Assembly (NCBI GenBank): GCA_947561585.1
Contig: CANNZV010002509.1
Location: 1-64,000, forward strand
DNA: 64,000 nt
Direction: 5' to 3'
DNA from: Caprella mutica
Lineage: Eukaryota; Arthropoda; Malacostraca; Amphipoda; Caprellidae
In this document: positions 45,586-59,486 of the stretch, one piece after another
How positions within the stretch are numbered: the first letter of the stretch is position 1
Layout: each line of letters begins with the position of its first letter
Made by a program: the position numbers and the translations under genes
The notes under the pieces: generated by a model
The model's database searches: none
What the model saw: only the letters and a program-made list of their open reading frames with translations
Told to the model about the DNA's origin: nothing

Positions 45586-48500
45586 CCCTTTCGAGACTGA
45601 CGGGAACCGCAATTCCCGGATGTGTTTTTTCCACATAGCAAGCAATGTACTTGTCCTAGAGTTCGCATATTACTGTCGGGAGGTAGAGTACCCATTTCTG
45701 CATCTTTTGAGTAGCGAATCTGGCAACTACGTGCAATAGTTTCGCGGTTACAAGCAGTTCGCTACAGGCTGTCGATGGAAGAGGTGGGTGTGTTTTCTCT
45801 CTAGTTCATTATTAAAAATAGTCTTTGTTATCAATAAAAAAAGTTTTGTATTGTGATTGATTGCTTTAGTACTACTATTACCCTAGTTAGTGAACTAAAG
45901 TTTGATGAATTTATCGTACACATATAGTTTTTACATGTCTTTTTACCTATAGGATAGAGAATTCCCGTCAGTAGAGATGGGAACTGAAACTCCCGTCAGT
46001 ATTTGACTACACATTAGGGAAAATTTTATTTGCAGGAATGTATTGATTGAATATCCTATAAAAACCGTTCCAGAAATATATAATTATAGTTTTATATCAT
46101 AAATTACACGTTAGATTTATATTTTAGAAATATTGACATAATAAAATAGGTAGCTACTATTTTCTTTTGGTTGTTATTGCATATGGGACTGTTTTGTTCA
46201 CTTTTCTATTGTCACAATTGAACATTATATTATCTGTCATCATTTGAATCGAAGAATGATTACTACTGATTAGTTTACTAATTCACATTTTTTCATTAGT
46301 ATGGCATCTGCACCAAAAGCATATATCTCATTTTTTGAGAATGAACATTGTCATAAGTCTGCTATTTGTATTACAGGATAATATTTTATGCCATTATTGA
46401 TTCTGTCTATATAAAAATAATTTTACTGAATGAAGAATGCGCATAGTTCAGTTATTTTATTCTCCGATTCAAATTATTGGTGTTTACTCTGGTATTAGTT
46501 GAAAGAATATATAAATAACTTACATTGTGAATTATATTTCATTATTTAGTTGCGGTACATGCACAAATATATATATAATAGCTAATTGTAAATTGTAAAA
46601 AAAATTGTGCACCAAATTTCTAGATAGATATAATTCAACCATATCTAAATATTACAGAGATACTTTCCTCTTCACAGGTAAAAAATGACACAAATTACGT
46701 TGACGGACAAACAAATTGCCGATTTATTAGTGGAACCCCTTCCTTCAGATTATGATACTGACACTGATATTGAAGCGGAGGAGGAAGAATTTGACGAAAC
46801 CCCTACGGTCACAGTGTCGGATAAATTGATGGAAGATGGACAATGTATCGAGTTGGATGAGAGCTGTGTCATCACTGTGCATGAGAATGAGGCAAATGAA
46901 CAAGCTGATGTGAATGAGAAAAAAGCAACATCTAAACGTAAATGGAGGAAGAAGGAAGAAAAAGAGGCGGATACTGATTTTCCCAGGGATTCCGTTAGAG
47001 ATTCACATGTAATATTCAATCCACTGGAAGCCTTCAAACTCTTTTTTGATGACGCAATGTTGAATCATATATGTTATCAAACCAACTTGTACAGTGTACA
47101 GAAAAATAAACCACTCAACCTTACAAAAGAAGAGTTGATGGTTTTCTTAGGTATCAACATTGTAATGGGATACAATCGTTTGAATACCATAAGCAGTTAT
47201 TGGGCATCTGGCAATGACTTGGGTAATGCTGCTGTTGCACAATCAATGTCTCGTGATCGATTTTTCACAATTTTGAGATACTTGCATCTGAACGATAACT
47301 CAAAGATTCCAACCGAGAAGAGAGATAAAATCTTCAAACTCCGCCCTCTGATTGAAGATCTAAATGAAAAATTCTTCAATGTGCACCAACCAGATGAATA
47401 CTTGGCAATTGATGAGTCAATGATTAAATTCAAAGGTCGAAGTTCACTAAAGCAGTACAATCCTATGAAACCTATCAAAAGAGGATTCAAGCTTTGGTGT
47501 CTAGCTAGTGGTTCAGGATATGTTCATAGATTTGAATTGTACACAGGTAAGAATGAAGAACAGAAACATAAAGAATTAGGGCTTGGAGGCAGCATCGTTA
47601 TGAATTTTGCAGAACTCTTACAGAAAAAGAATCATAAAATCTTTTTTGATAACTTTTTCTCTTCAATTCCACTGTTGAAAGCCCTAAAAGTGAGAAAAGT
47701 GTTGGGATGTGGCACCATCAGGCCTTCGAGAAAAGATTTCCCTGTTTTGGAGCATGAGAAGAAACTAAACAGAGGGGACTTTGACTTTAGAAGCCTCCCA
47801 AATGGTATAACAGTTTTCAGGTGGAAGGATTCGAAAGCAGTGAACTTCATCTCAAATTATCATGGCGTAGATAAGACAACTGTCACAAGGAAGCAGCAGG
47901 ATGGCAGGAAGATTGAAATTCCTTGCCCTTCTGTAGTCAAAGATTATAATAATCATATGGGGGGAGTAGATACTCATGATCAGCTCCGCCAACTCAATGG
48001 CATCCACCGTAAGAATATCAAATGGTGGCATAGACTGTTTTTCGGCTTGGTTGATATGTCTATAGTGAATGCTTACATAATCTATAAAGAAGCTGAAAAT
48101 CTCCCGCTAACTCAATTCAACTTCAGAAGAGAACTTGCAAAGGGTCTTTTGACTTTCTCTCAAAAAGAAACTCCATGGAAAAAAAGGAGGAAGACCAATT
48201 ATTCCATTCCAACTTCCGTTAGGTTAACAAATGTTGGAATCCACATGCCTGTATTTGGTACAACTAAATCACGTTGCGAAGTGTGTTCGAAAAGAGGGGT
48301 TGAATCAAGACCCATTTCAAAATGTGACCATTGTGGTGTGAACTTGTGTTGCAACAAGAATAAGAACTGCTTCAAAGAATTCCACTCTTAGTTGATTCCT
48401 ACTGTTGCATAATATAATCTGGATATTCTATAGTTTTGTTGGTCATTTATTATTTTTCTGTGATATCAAAATTGTGATGTAATAATAATTTCACAATCAA

Positions 48501-49103
48501 AGATATATAATAAGTTTAGAGATATATTTGATATTGCATTATGATAAATTATCTTCTGTGATATATTCTACATATAAGAGTCATTATTTTTCTAAGGAAT
48601 TCACACCTGAAAGGATATAGTTAGCCTAAGAACAAACATATGGAAATATATATATTTAGTTATATTTTATTATAAGATTGGAAAGGAATAAGGTTATATG
48701 ATGAATACATGAGGACCTATAATACCTTTGTTTCATGCCTAATTGATGCACTACTAGTAATATAATTAGGGTGTTCTTCATTATATATTATTTCATACAC
48801 TTTATAATGCCTATTTTATTTACCTGTTTGATTACAAAACTATTTTAATAATATGTTATATGTCTATCCACATGTGGATAGCAGAGCTAGTCTATATTCG
48901 TTATAAGATCAGCACAAGTTAGTATGAAAAATGTGGTTACTGAGATCCTGACGGGAACTAGAGTGCCCGAACTCAAAAAAACCATATCAAATAATTTTTA
49001 CCAAAATATTAACACATATATGTGATAATTGAGTCTTAAACAGTACAAAACCACCAAAAAATCTTATTTTTTTAGCATAAATATACACGCAGTTTCGAAA
49101 GGG
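45586..49103 (+). mobile_element. Complete piggyBac transposon
   Basis: TTAA at 45582-45585 and 49104-49107 flanks ends reading CCCTTTCGAGACTG (left) and the complement of CCCTTTCGAAACTG (right), 14 bp with one mismatch. TTAA target sites and short CCC-starting ends define piggyBac. ACTGACGGGA-type words recur near both ends (45594, about 45963, about 46000 and 48949). The 568-codon transposase gene has no disruption, so the element may be autonomous and young. Confidence 0.92.
46685..48391 (+). CDS. piggyBac transposase, intact
   Basis: A single uninterrupted 568-residue ORF, close to the usual 550-600 for the family. The acidic N-terminus is followed by a basic patch (SKRKWRKKEEKE), then the DDE_Tnp_1_7 core. 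Catalytic aspartates expected in the family fit D243 (AIDESMIKFKGRSS), D322 (FFDNFFSS) and D429 or D432 (GGVDTHDQLR). The C-terminal cysteine-rich domain (CEVCSKRG, CDHCGVNLCC, C-x-x-x-H) matches the zinc cross-brace that binds the transposon ends. Enzyme role: hairpin-based excision and integration at TTAA. The start at 46685 lies just after an intron-like TCACAG and the sequence AAAAATG. It sits centrally between the ends with untranslated flanks of 1.1 and 0.7 kb. Confidence 0.95.
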   Translation: MTQITLTDKQIADLLVEPLPSDYDTDTDIEAEEEEFDETPTVTVSDKLMEDGQCIELDESCVITVHENEANEQADVNEKKATSKRKWRKKEEKEADTDFPRDSVRDSHVIFNPLEAFKLFFDDAMLNHICYQTNLYSVQKNKPLNLTKEELMVFLGINIVMGYNRLNTISSYWASGNDLGNAAVAQSMSRDRFFTILRYLHLNDNSKIPTEKRDKIFKLRPLIEDLNEKFFNVHQPDEYLAIDESMIKFKGRSSLKQYNPMKPIKRGFKLWCLASGSGYVHRFELYTGKNEEQKHKELGLGGSIVMNFAELLQKKNHKIFFDNFFSSIPLLKALKVRKVLGCGTIRPSRKDFPVLEHEKKLNRGDFDFRSLPNGITVFRWKDSKAVNFISNYHGVDKTTVTRKQQDGRKIEIPCPSVVKDYNNHMGGVDTHDQLRQLNGIHRKNIKWWHRLFFGLVDMSIVNAYIIYKEAENLPLTQFNFRRELAKGLLTFSQKETPWKKRRKTNYSIPTSVRLTNVGIHMPVFGTTKSRCEVCSKRGVESRPISKCDHCGVNLCCNKNKNCFKEFHS

Positions 49104-49107
49104 TTAA

Positions 49108-49966
49108 AGTGTTATTCTATCCATGTGTAGCGGCAGAATCAAACAATAGACTTGTTCAAGTTTTTCACCACGTGCCTGAAAAGCAAGGCACGCAGTCAAA
49201 ATCTTGCTTAAAATACATATGTAAGAAAATTCAGAAAAAAGTACAAAGCTAAACTACCTTTCAAAATCCTGAAATTTAAGCAAGACTAATTTAAAATGTA
49301 GAAAAGGAGCATGAAATGCCGTCACAGAATTCATAAGATGTAAAAATCAAAAACAAGCTAATTGTATAATAAATCTCAATAACTACTATAGAACAAAATT
49401 GACTAGAAATGAAGTATTTGGCGAGTAGTGTGCCACTATCTACAACTTGGAAGTAAACAAAATTTTATAAATTCCCTACCAGTAAGATAGGCAAACAAAG
49501 CCATAAGATTAAAATATAGGCAAATGACAAGAATACTCAATTGGAGGTATTTCAGCTATAGCCAGTTAATATCACAGCCTAATCAACTTTATTAGCATTG
49601 AATCTTAAAACTTTAAAAACTAAATTAAAACACAGGAGCACAAACTTACTAGATGTGGTTTGAAGATACACAAGATGAGAAAAGGTAATTAATAATAAAT
49701 AAACATTGCGGGCTTACGGTTACTATGCCGCTATTATTGAAAAAGAATGAAAATCTTTAGGGGAAGTACAGGCTTACGTTTACTTTGCCGCCATTAGAAC
49801 AATAATGATTTGAAGGAATGCATGGCACGTTCTAGGGAACTGATATCAAATTAGTTTAGCAAGTGAACATGAAAAATTGGTTATAATAAAGATGAATTAA
49901 ATTTCCTATATAATAGCTATGGCATAAGACGGCACACCATGCGTATAGTACGATTCTAATTTTCTC
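49108..49966. other. Unassigned stretch
   Basis: No exon was supported. Two related fragments, GGGCTTACGGTTACTATGCC and AGGCTTACGTTTACTTTGCC, lie at 49710 and 49770; otherwise nothing. Confidence 0.35.
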
Positions 49967-50709
49967 CTATTCAAAAATATCTATTGCCATGTTTCAAAAG
50001 AATTCAAATAACTATTCCTTTTATCAAAATATTGCCGCTCAGGAAAAAAGTGATTAAGCACAAAAAGGAAGGCACAATTTTAAATTTAACACGAGTCTGT
50101 AAGAACCCTAGAGAACAGTACCGCCGAAAGACAAAATCAATTTTGTTCAGCAACTCCTTTAAGAAAATAGAAATGTTTTGTTAGGAGAAGTGGATTAAAT
50201 GTCTCAAAATCTTCAATCGAATTTCTAAACATGACCTAAAATGCCCTCTCTAAAAATAAAAAGTCAGACATCAACTTCTTGAAAGAGATTTTTCACGCCG
50301 TACAAAATTCGTGAACTGGGTCTTGCATAGATATGCTCGTTTGTAGAAATTATGAAAAATGAAGCTATTTTATATAAGGAGTTGTTCTTTTAATGCTTTA
50401 AAAACCGGAAAATATCTGTTATATTAGTGGGGTTGATGTCTAATAAAGATATATTTTATGTTTGAACTTACTTCATTGTCCGCTTTCTGACCATTTACAC
50501 AAAGCTATTTTCACAACTATATAGTTTCAAATGAATATTGACATATAATATCAGTTATTTTCAAACTTATCAAATAATTCAAACAAGTGTTAATTTGTAA
50601 ACAACCACATAACCCGTAGGGTAAATATTTGCTTCCTATATTTTATAGTTGAATATATATGTAGCGCGCAATTTAACGAATTGCGCAATCATAAGAGCGC
50701 GTTGTAAAC

Positions 50710-51025
50710 ACTGGAACAAGAAAAGTGCCTGAGAGGCTTGTTCCAGTTGGAATATAGATGTATACTATAAAAAACTTGACTTGAGATGCTGAATATCATG
50801 ACTTTTTATGTCTAAAACGTATTTATGTGAAATCAATGAAACTAGTGTAACATGTTTTGTTTTTATATAGTGTTATAACAATTAGCTACCCTGTAGAAAT
50901 CGGGAGCCTTGGTGAAATACATGCGCTGTTGCGTCACATTTCAATTTACAGAAAAAAATAGATAATATTCCTAGAAGTGATGATACTAGTGTGACGCAAC
51001 AGCGATAGTACTTCACCGGGGTTCC
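50710..51025. repeat. Hairpins in the left arm (repeated in the right arm)
   Basis: ACTGGAACAAG/CTTGTTCCAGT pair at 50710-50720 and 50737-50747. A longer stem runs from 50903-50938 to 50990-51025, with a perfect 14-bp core CGCTGTTGCGTCAC/GTGACGCAACAGCG and a loop of about 50 nt. The right arm carries the mirror copies at about 54860-54995 and 55140-55180. Confidence 0.8.
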
Positions 51026-53009
51026 AGAGGCCCACTTTATCCAGAATGATATAAATCTAAATATTTCAAAACATGTCACATTATTTTATTTATACGGTAC
51101 AATAATACGCCATAGACAATGAAAGTCACGGAGTTTCAGCAACTCAGATCAATTAGTTATTAAATTATACATCAATATTTAAAATCAAATCAAGCCTCTT
51201 ATGCACTCTGGGCATTCTAGGGTTAAAAACGCAACGAGAAAGTGATTTAGTGTTTTCGAGTAGAAAGATGTTTATCATGAAGATGTTTAAAAAAGTGGAA
51301 TAAACAATGAATTTAATGACCAACTATCGTATGTTGGACCTACCTACTAGCTACATGTCATATGATATCTGCTTTCAATTTTTTATTACATAATATCTTT
51401 TAAAACAATCACTTGCTACCTGTCTAATTACATTCTTCAATATAAAAAAATCATATAAATTAATAGAATATCATCAATGGATCTTATAAAGATAGTACGT
51501 GTAGTTTAGCCAGATTTCAGCCTTGATTCTTGTGTTGAATTGTCATATTGCTATTCGAAAGATTGAAACCAAAAAAAAATACCGTCAACGCTAAATTTTA
51601 ACTTTAACACCACTCATGATAATATCAAAGAGATTACCTGATTGTAGTGGAAGAGACAACCACTAACTCTAGCCTCTTCTTATACATCGGTAGCCGCTCT
51701 CGGCATTGCCCTCTCGTAGTCTGTGATTATTACGATGAGGCGACATTGTGTGTGGCCTTTAATGAAGAGGAGGGCCTCTCTGTAGGCTGTAGTAGTCCTC
51801 CTCTTCATCAATACATACGCGATGGGGAAAGACTGTAAATAGAAATCATATTAATTGAATGCCTCAATATCTATCCATCTATACTCTATAAAGAGCCGTA
51901 TTCGTAAGTAAGTCCTTGTGTCACGCTTTCGTTAAAAAATGGACATTATAAGGAAATCTAATAATTTGTGGGATAACATAATGGCCACGGGTAAAACTAA
52001 TACGAAAAGTTAAAATAAATCATAAATTGATTGAGACTTATCTCCTCTTAATGAAGCACCCCAGGATTTCCGTCTCGTAGATTATGCAACCCATAGCAAA
52101 CTGTGGTGCTTAATCTACAGGAGGCCCCGATTTTTCATGTGTAGTTAATTTAAAATGATATATATTTCTCTCCGCCTACGAATCTTAATCAATTTAAAGT
52201 GGATTTCTTGAAAGCTCAGTCGGACATGAACACTAGATCAAATAAAAGTAAAACAATCGGAAAACGGGCGCAAAATTGTATGGAGAAAAATGGATGACTT
52301 TTCGAATAAATGAGGAGGATAGTGGTTATTTTTTGGTCTACCATGTTTTACATTTGATCTTCATGAAATGCAATAATTATTGTTTATTTATTATGATCAA
52401 GTAAATAGGGTAATCAAACCTATTTTTAATATCCTTTGTTAACAATTATATATCTTCCTCAAGAACGACTTATTATAATAAGAAAAATTAAGAAAACTAT
52501 TAAGAATATAAAAACAAACGGAGAAAAATACCTGAATTAGCCAAATATAAATCAAACTCTACTAATACACGGCGGCTCTTGTTCAAGTTATGGCGATTGT
52601 TTATTTAGTACCCGCTTTTTTTTTTTTTTTGACTGATATTGTACATTTATTGAATTACCAATGAATGAGCAACAGGTACTGCACAGTTACATATAAACTA
52701 AATTCAATGAAGAACCTCACACAGCTTTAAATATCTATTCAAAAAATAATTATCCCTTTACTTGACTCTATGTAATTAGTATCCGTGTACTAGCTAACAT
52801 GTTTCACGTACGCTAATATATTGGAGAAATTACTTTCATCAAATATTATTTTCTATAATTAATAATTCGAAAACGTAAAGTATTCAAATGTATAATAAAT
52901 CGAAAATTATTTAATAAAAAGTTACGTTTAATGTTTTAATTTTTTTTTCACAAAGTGGTATTTTCATTAGCTAGCTGACGATGATTACAACTGATTACTA
53001 TATTCTTAC

Positions 53010-54243
53010 CATGTCCTGCACAATGATGTGGACCGTCAGCAGTTGACTGAACATAGATGGCACAGTCTTGAAGGTACCATCCATGTGCAGTTCGCTCGAG
53101 GCCACACTTGCCAGTGTAGGCGAAATAAAAATGAAATTATTACCCGATTCACTCAAATTTTGCCGGACATGTAAGAAAATTTCTTCTCTGATAGTAGTTG
53201 AGAATCTTAAGAAAATCGTAGAAAATTATAATTATATATGTAGAAATTATAATAGGATGATATACTTGATTCATAATTCTGTTCGACAATTAAATAATAT
53301 AAAAAAAAAATGAATAACTGACTTCAACTCAGAACAAACACAAAACAATATATTGTTCATGGATTCATGAATCAAGTTATTAATATAAATTCAATATCCT
53401 TTTATCAGCAGAATAGGATGATGGTTGAAGTACGATAGAAATCTTAGATACTTAACAAACTATTACTTCCTAACCATACTGTTCATATTATTCATATTGA
53501 AATATAAGTTTAAAACCAACCTGTTTGCATCACTAAGTACATTCTCCAGTTGATCCGTACTAGAGAGAGGTGCTGGCATCAGCCTCCTCCTTTTCTTTCT
53601 CATGCACATTTCGATTTCTGAATATGCTCCTGTGCCGAGTGGGAACCTTCAAAAGTACTTTAGAATTTATAACAGGGCACTTCAATTACTACATATAGCA
53701 ATGAAAATTTCATACTCAAAGTATGAGAAAAAAAAAATGGTAAAATGAATGGAAATATAGGTACCTTTCAGCCTCTTCGTCGAAAATATCTTCAATCTAT
53801 GTGACGAAGAAGAGGCTCTCTTTTTGCACCGATCATACAGTAGCAGCTTGTCTTTCATCGCATGGTATGGTAGGTGATTGTGTTCACCTTTTGTGATATC
53901 CGTGGCCATTATATTATCCCACAAATTATTAGATTTCCTTATAATGTACATTTTTTAAGGAAAGCATGACACACAGAATTACTTACGAATACGGCTCTTT
54001 TTAGAGTATAGATTGATAGATATTGAGGCATTCAATTAATATGATTTCTATTTACAGTCTTTCCCCATCGCGTATGTATTGATGAAGAGGAGGACTACTA
54101 CAGCCTACAGAGAGGCCCTCCTCTTCATTAAAGGCCACACACAATGTCGCCTCATCGTAATAATCACAGACTACGAGAGGGCAATGCCGAGAGCGGCTAC
54201 CGATGTATAAGAAGAGGCTAGTGTTAGTGGTTGTCTCTTCCAC
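53010..54243 (-). pseudogene. FLYWCH/MULE transposase, partial exons
   Basis: Minus-strand pieces in order: 54243-54052 (EETTTNTSLFLYIGSRSRHC, ends at a stop or a weak donor), 53951-53765 (NNLWDNIMATDITKGEHNHL, a FLYWCH-type tail with the H-N-H ending), 53646-53521 (IEMCMRKKRRRLMPAPLSS) and 53106-53010 (ELHMDGTFKTVPSMFSQLLT). The DGTF-P-x-F-x-QL motif marks the first catalytic aspartate of MULE transposases. The last two exons join in phase; the join before 53646 needs a one-base correction. Downstream catalytic exons are not recognised, so the gene is probably incomplete. The left arm contains a second copy of the first two pieces in opposite orientation (51647-51993). Confidence 0.6.
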
Positions 54244-55492
54244 TACAATCAGGTAATCTCTTTGATATTATCATGAGTGGTGTTAAAGTTAAAATTTAGC
54301 GTTGACGGTATTTTTTTTTGGTTTCAATCTTTCGAATAGCAATATGACAATTCAACACAAGAATCAAGGCTGAAATCTGGCTAAACTACACGTACTATCT
54401 TTATAAGATCCATTGATGATATTCTATTAATTTATATGATTTTTTTATATTGAAGAATGTAATTAGACAGGTAGCAAGTGATTGTTTTAAAAGATATTAT
54501 GTAATAAAAAATTGAAAGCAGATATCATATGACATGTAGCTAGTAGGTAGGTCCAACATACGATAGTTGGTCATTAAATTCATTGTTTATTCCACTTTTT
54601 TAAACATCTTCATGATAAACATCTTTCTACTCGAAAACACTAAATCACTTTCTCGTTGCGTTTTTAACCCTGGAATGCCCAGAGTGCATAAGAGGCTTGA
54701 TTTGATTTTAAATATTGATGTATAATTTAATAACTAATTGATCTGAGTTGCTGAAACTCCGTGACTTTCATTGTCTATGGCGTATTATTGTACCGTATAA
54801 ATAAAATAATGTGACATGTTTTGAAATATTTAGATTTATATCATTCTGGATAAAGTGGGCCTCTGGAACCCCGGTGAAGTACTATCGCTGTTGCGTCACA
54901 CTAGTATCATCACTTCTAGGAATATTATCTATTTTTTTCTGTAAATTGAAATGTGACGCAACAGCGCATGTATTTCACCAAGGCTCCCGATTTCTACAGG
55001 GTAGCTAATTGTTATAACACTATATAAAAACAAAACATGTTACACTAGTTTCATTGATTTCACATAAATACGTTTTAGACATAAAAAGTCATGATATTCA
55101 GCATCTCAAGTCAAGTTTTTTATAGTATACATCTATATTCCAACTGGAACAAGCCTCTCAGGCACTCTTGTTGTTCCAGGGTTTAAAACGCGCAGCGCGC
55201 TCTTACGATTGCGCAATTCGTTTAATTGCGCGCTACTATATATTCAAATATAAAATATAGGAAGCAAATATTTACCCTACGGGTTATGTGGTTGTTTACA
55301 AATTAACACTTGTTTGAATTATTTGATAAGTTTAAAAATAACTGATGTTATATGTCAATATTCATTTGAAACTATATAGTTGTGAAAACAGCTTTGTGTA
55401 AATGGTCAGAAAGCGGACAATGAAGTGAGTTCAAACATAAAATATATCTTTATTAGACATCAACCCCACTAATATAACAGATATTTTCCGGT

Positions 55493-56025
55493 TGATGCGT
55501 ATGGAATTGTGCTTGGGTTCAATGAAGGTAGTATTCCATTCTCTCATAAGGGATGTATATTTATCAACTTGTATACAGCATTTCATTACAGTTAGAGATG
55601 ACACAAATGTGGAATATGGTAGAGATGAGTTCGGACCAGACCAACCCGGACGGGCCGGTCTGAAGTCCTTACTCACAACTAACTCCACCAACTAACTACT
55701 AACTACTGGCTCTAGTTACATAATTCCTTGCCTTTATATACCTCTAAGCATCTTAACCGGAAACCACTAATGAGCTAAGACTCCGTCCATAACTTGGTCG
55801 CTCAAAACCACATGAGTCTCAAACTAATTATTAGATCACATAGAAAATATATCCTTTATTCTTACAAGTATTTCTAAGCTGTCCTTACACCTCATTAAAT
55901 CTTTTATTACTTCGTGGGAAAGATACCTTGACTCTATAGACAGCTAGACACATTTTATTACTTTAAGACTTATTTTAGATCTATGAGTTTCTAATATATT
56001 TTTAGCTAATTCAGAATGCTACATA
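55493..56025 (-). repeat. 3' LTR
   Basis: 533 bp; in element orientation it starts TGTAGCATTCTG and ends ATACGCATCA. Apart from the U5-side end it is almost identical to the other LTR. Confidence 0.88.
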
Positions 56026-59000
56026 TCTTCCCCCTCTACAAGAAAAATTGAAGGTACTTCAATTTTATACAAAAATGCTTTAACTAATCCCTTTCACAAA
56101 TATATCTAGAAAATCTTATATTAAAACCAAAAATACCCAAACTTAAAATACAAAAACAAAATACAATTGACATGATTGTTCGTGAAGTTTTATCACAGTT
56201 ATATATCTTTGTTAAGTTGGTTAGTTTTATCCTATTCCATACATTCTTTTACATTCATCTCATTCATTGTACGTTACACATTTATACATAGGATAATATG
56301 TTGTTATGGTGAAAATTAATTAAGATGTTAATATTATTCAAAAGTATTTTGTTATATAATCTACCTAAACTTATAATAAAATCCTAAATTAAACTAAAGA
56401 TATATGAGTGATCTTAATTTTTTTTAATAAATTCATAATTAATTTAACTAGGAATCTCTTCCCCTGCAATTTTAAGATCAGTCATCTATCTTCTAAATCT
56501 ACGACAATTACATAAACTTATATTAGCTACAATAATCATAATGCAATATTACTAATGAAAATTCTAGTACAGATAATTGAAAAAATATTATAGAAAACAT
56601 AATACACAAAAATATTTATTAAGAATTAAATTTGAAGTTTATGAACACATAAATTGAAATATTAATCATGAAAATTAAAGTTCCTTGCATCATTTTATTC
56701 CCTCATTCGATAAAAATATAAATTTACGTTAAGATGACTTTGCAATATGCGATTTTATATTTCTTACTCCTCCGACTACATCCTCGATAGTGTTACTTTT
56801 ATTACGTAAATCACCTCGGTATCTATTTATATATTATTCATCGCCAGTGTTTCTTTCTCACTGCGGTTCTCATCATTATTAAGACAGGACTTCATTTATA
56901 GAGTCTAACTTGTCTACTTTCGCATTAATAAACATTTAGCACATCACATTAACTTGGATCTATATCAACGAAATTATTATTCGGGAAACGCTGAACTAAA
57001 ATCTATTTCATCATAATATATCAATCATCAGTGAATTCACAACTTGTAACCTGAATTGAATAATTAGTATTATATCCATATAGTTTCAAATATCTGCATT
57101 ATTTAAATATAACCTAAGGTATACATAAAAATAATCTTATTACTAAAATCTTAAACTTATTCCTAAAAAAAAAATTAAATTCCATTATCGTACGAAGTCA
57201 TTTTCATTTAACTAATCATATCTTCGATTGTTTGATCAATTATTGTGCGTTTATATTTCAACACAATATCATTTCTATAGTAATATCATTATTTCTTACT
57301 TCTCAATATCATATAATTATTACCTTGGATAAATTATCTTCATCATTCTACCAATCAATTATTCAAATTATTATATTTTTATCAAATTCTTCATTAATTC
57401 GATTAATTATTTTATTCCTTCACATGACTTCAATACAATTCTAGAAAAATTCACAAATAAAATCAATGTCTATCAAATAGATATCATCAAAGAATATTAA
57501 AAAAAAATCCATATGAATGTATGATATGAACAAAAACAAAAATATATGAAATACCTAATCATTTCAAGAAAAATCAAAATAATACATAGACTTAATAAAA
57601 AAATTATTCATTGATCTTGATTTACATCCTCTGATGACATAAGGATCGAAAGGGTTGTTCTCTGGAAAACTGTTCATTCTTGCTTTCCATCATTTTGCCT
57701 CATGCAAGTTTGCATGTCACAGAAAAAGAAATAATATATTAGTAAATTTACTGAATATTTTTTTTTATTACTCTCTCTCCTTTCTTTACGTTGCTTTATA
57801 TTTAGTTCAGGTTTAGTGGGATTGTTATATTTAAATTATTCGTTAATATTTACTTTACTCAAACGTTGAATATAGTTGTAAAAAGATTGACTTCAAAAAC
57901 AAAAATATGCAATAATAAAATTATATTCTCAAATTGAACAAAAAGAGAGAGTGAAAAAAAAAATCATAATAATTATTAACTCTACTATGTATAATTCAAA
58001 TACTTACAAAACATGCAACTTAAAATCTGTCAAAAAATATAATAATAAAAAGAAATATAGAAGAAGAAAAAAAAATTAGTAAACATATTGAAAATTTTAA
58101 AGAAAGAAAAAAATTTTTTTCACAATACTTAGTGAACATAGTTTTAGTTTTAATTAGATTCAAATTATTTTCTGTTATGACTAAAAACAATGGAAACGTT
58201 TTCAATTTATATCATTATATTTTATTCGTTTAATTAATTTCAATTTTCAAATAACTATTAGTAATTCATTTTTTTAGTATAAATCATGACTGAAACAATC
58301 TTCAAAATGATATTTGGAGTCACTCTAGTTTTTAAACTATGTTAAACGTTTTTCAGATAAAACAATATTTCTTGTTCAAAAATAATATGAAATTTTTATT
58401 TATAAAATACAATCCCACTCACCTTTACATCCTTTAACTTCATTTGTCTGAACATTATGTTGATTATTTTGATTGTAAAACATATCTGCAATTGGCATTT
58501 CTCAGCGTGTGCAATTTCTATGTTGCAAATAGGTTGAAGAGAGCATGGCAAACTGAAAAAAAATATTCTGATAAGTTTACCTCAATACATAATTATCACT
58601 TCCTATAGAACAATACATTATAGAAAAAAAATAATACAATTTTAATAATTTCTTCTATTAATTATTCTTAATTATCTTATCCTTTTGATATTATTGTAAG
58701 TTTGATGACATTATTTAATATAATTAGTGACACATTTTTTTCACAAAATTTTCCTCAATAATAAACATTGATTTTATTCTAACTTAAACGATTAAATACA
58801 ATACTTCCCAGTTTTCGAAGTATCTTCTTTACATTCTTGAAATTGCGAGCTAGCTGCTCCTCTGCTTTTGGAATCACAATCGATATATTGTGTAGAAACA
58901 GGCAAAACCGATCTTCATAGATAAGAGGTACCACACTCTTGATGACTGCGATATCATGTAGATACTGAATGCTGATTTTCAGTAAAAATTGTTATTAATT

Positions 59001-59486
59001 TTTTCTTCGCTGTTTTTTTCACGTTAAATATATATATTCAGTACTTGTAGTTCTTCTTAGATGTCAGCTTTTCAGATGCAGTTCTAATTGTATTAAACGT
59101 ACGCCACACTTGTAGAACATAGGTACGAGAACTGATGTCTTCATTTAAAATTTGATGATTGTGTAACGTTGTTACTTCTGTGTGAAATCTCGTGCACATT
59201 TTCCCTGTAGTGGTGCTATTTTTCGACTGGGCTCACATTTTGATAATCTCAAATGTCTGGTATCTTCTTCTTTCTTCATGTTGTGTTTTGAATCAGAACT
59301 TTCCTGAAGTTCGAAAGGTTGAGACATGCTGAACAAATTTTTTGACTGGGTTTTGTTCACCATCTTCGTAGTCGCTGGGCATCATCTTCGTAGTCGTTTA
59401 AATATTTGAAGTTTTTGGGTTCATCTGAGGATTCTTCTTCAATTTGTCTTAACCTGGGACCGGATCCACTGCTTGTTGGGCGCCAA

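Noticed and set aside
50882..51079. 65-codon ORF, mirrored at 54811-55008
   Set aside because: The frame spans a hairpin with a long loop in the MULE ends; no splice or domain evidence.
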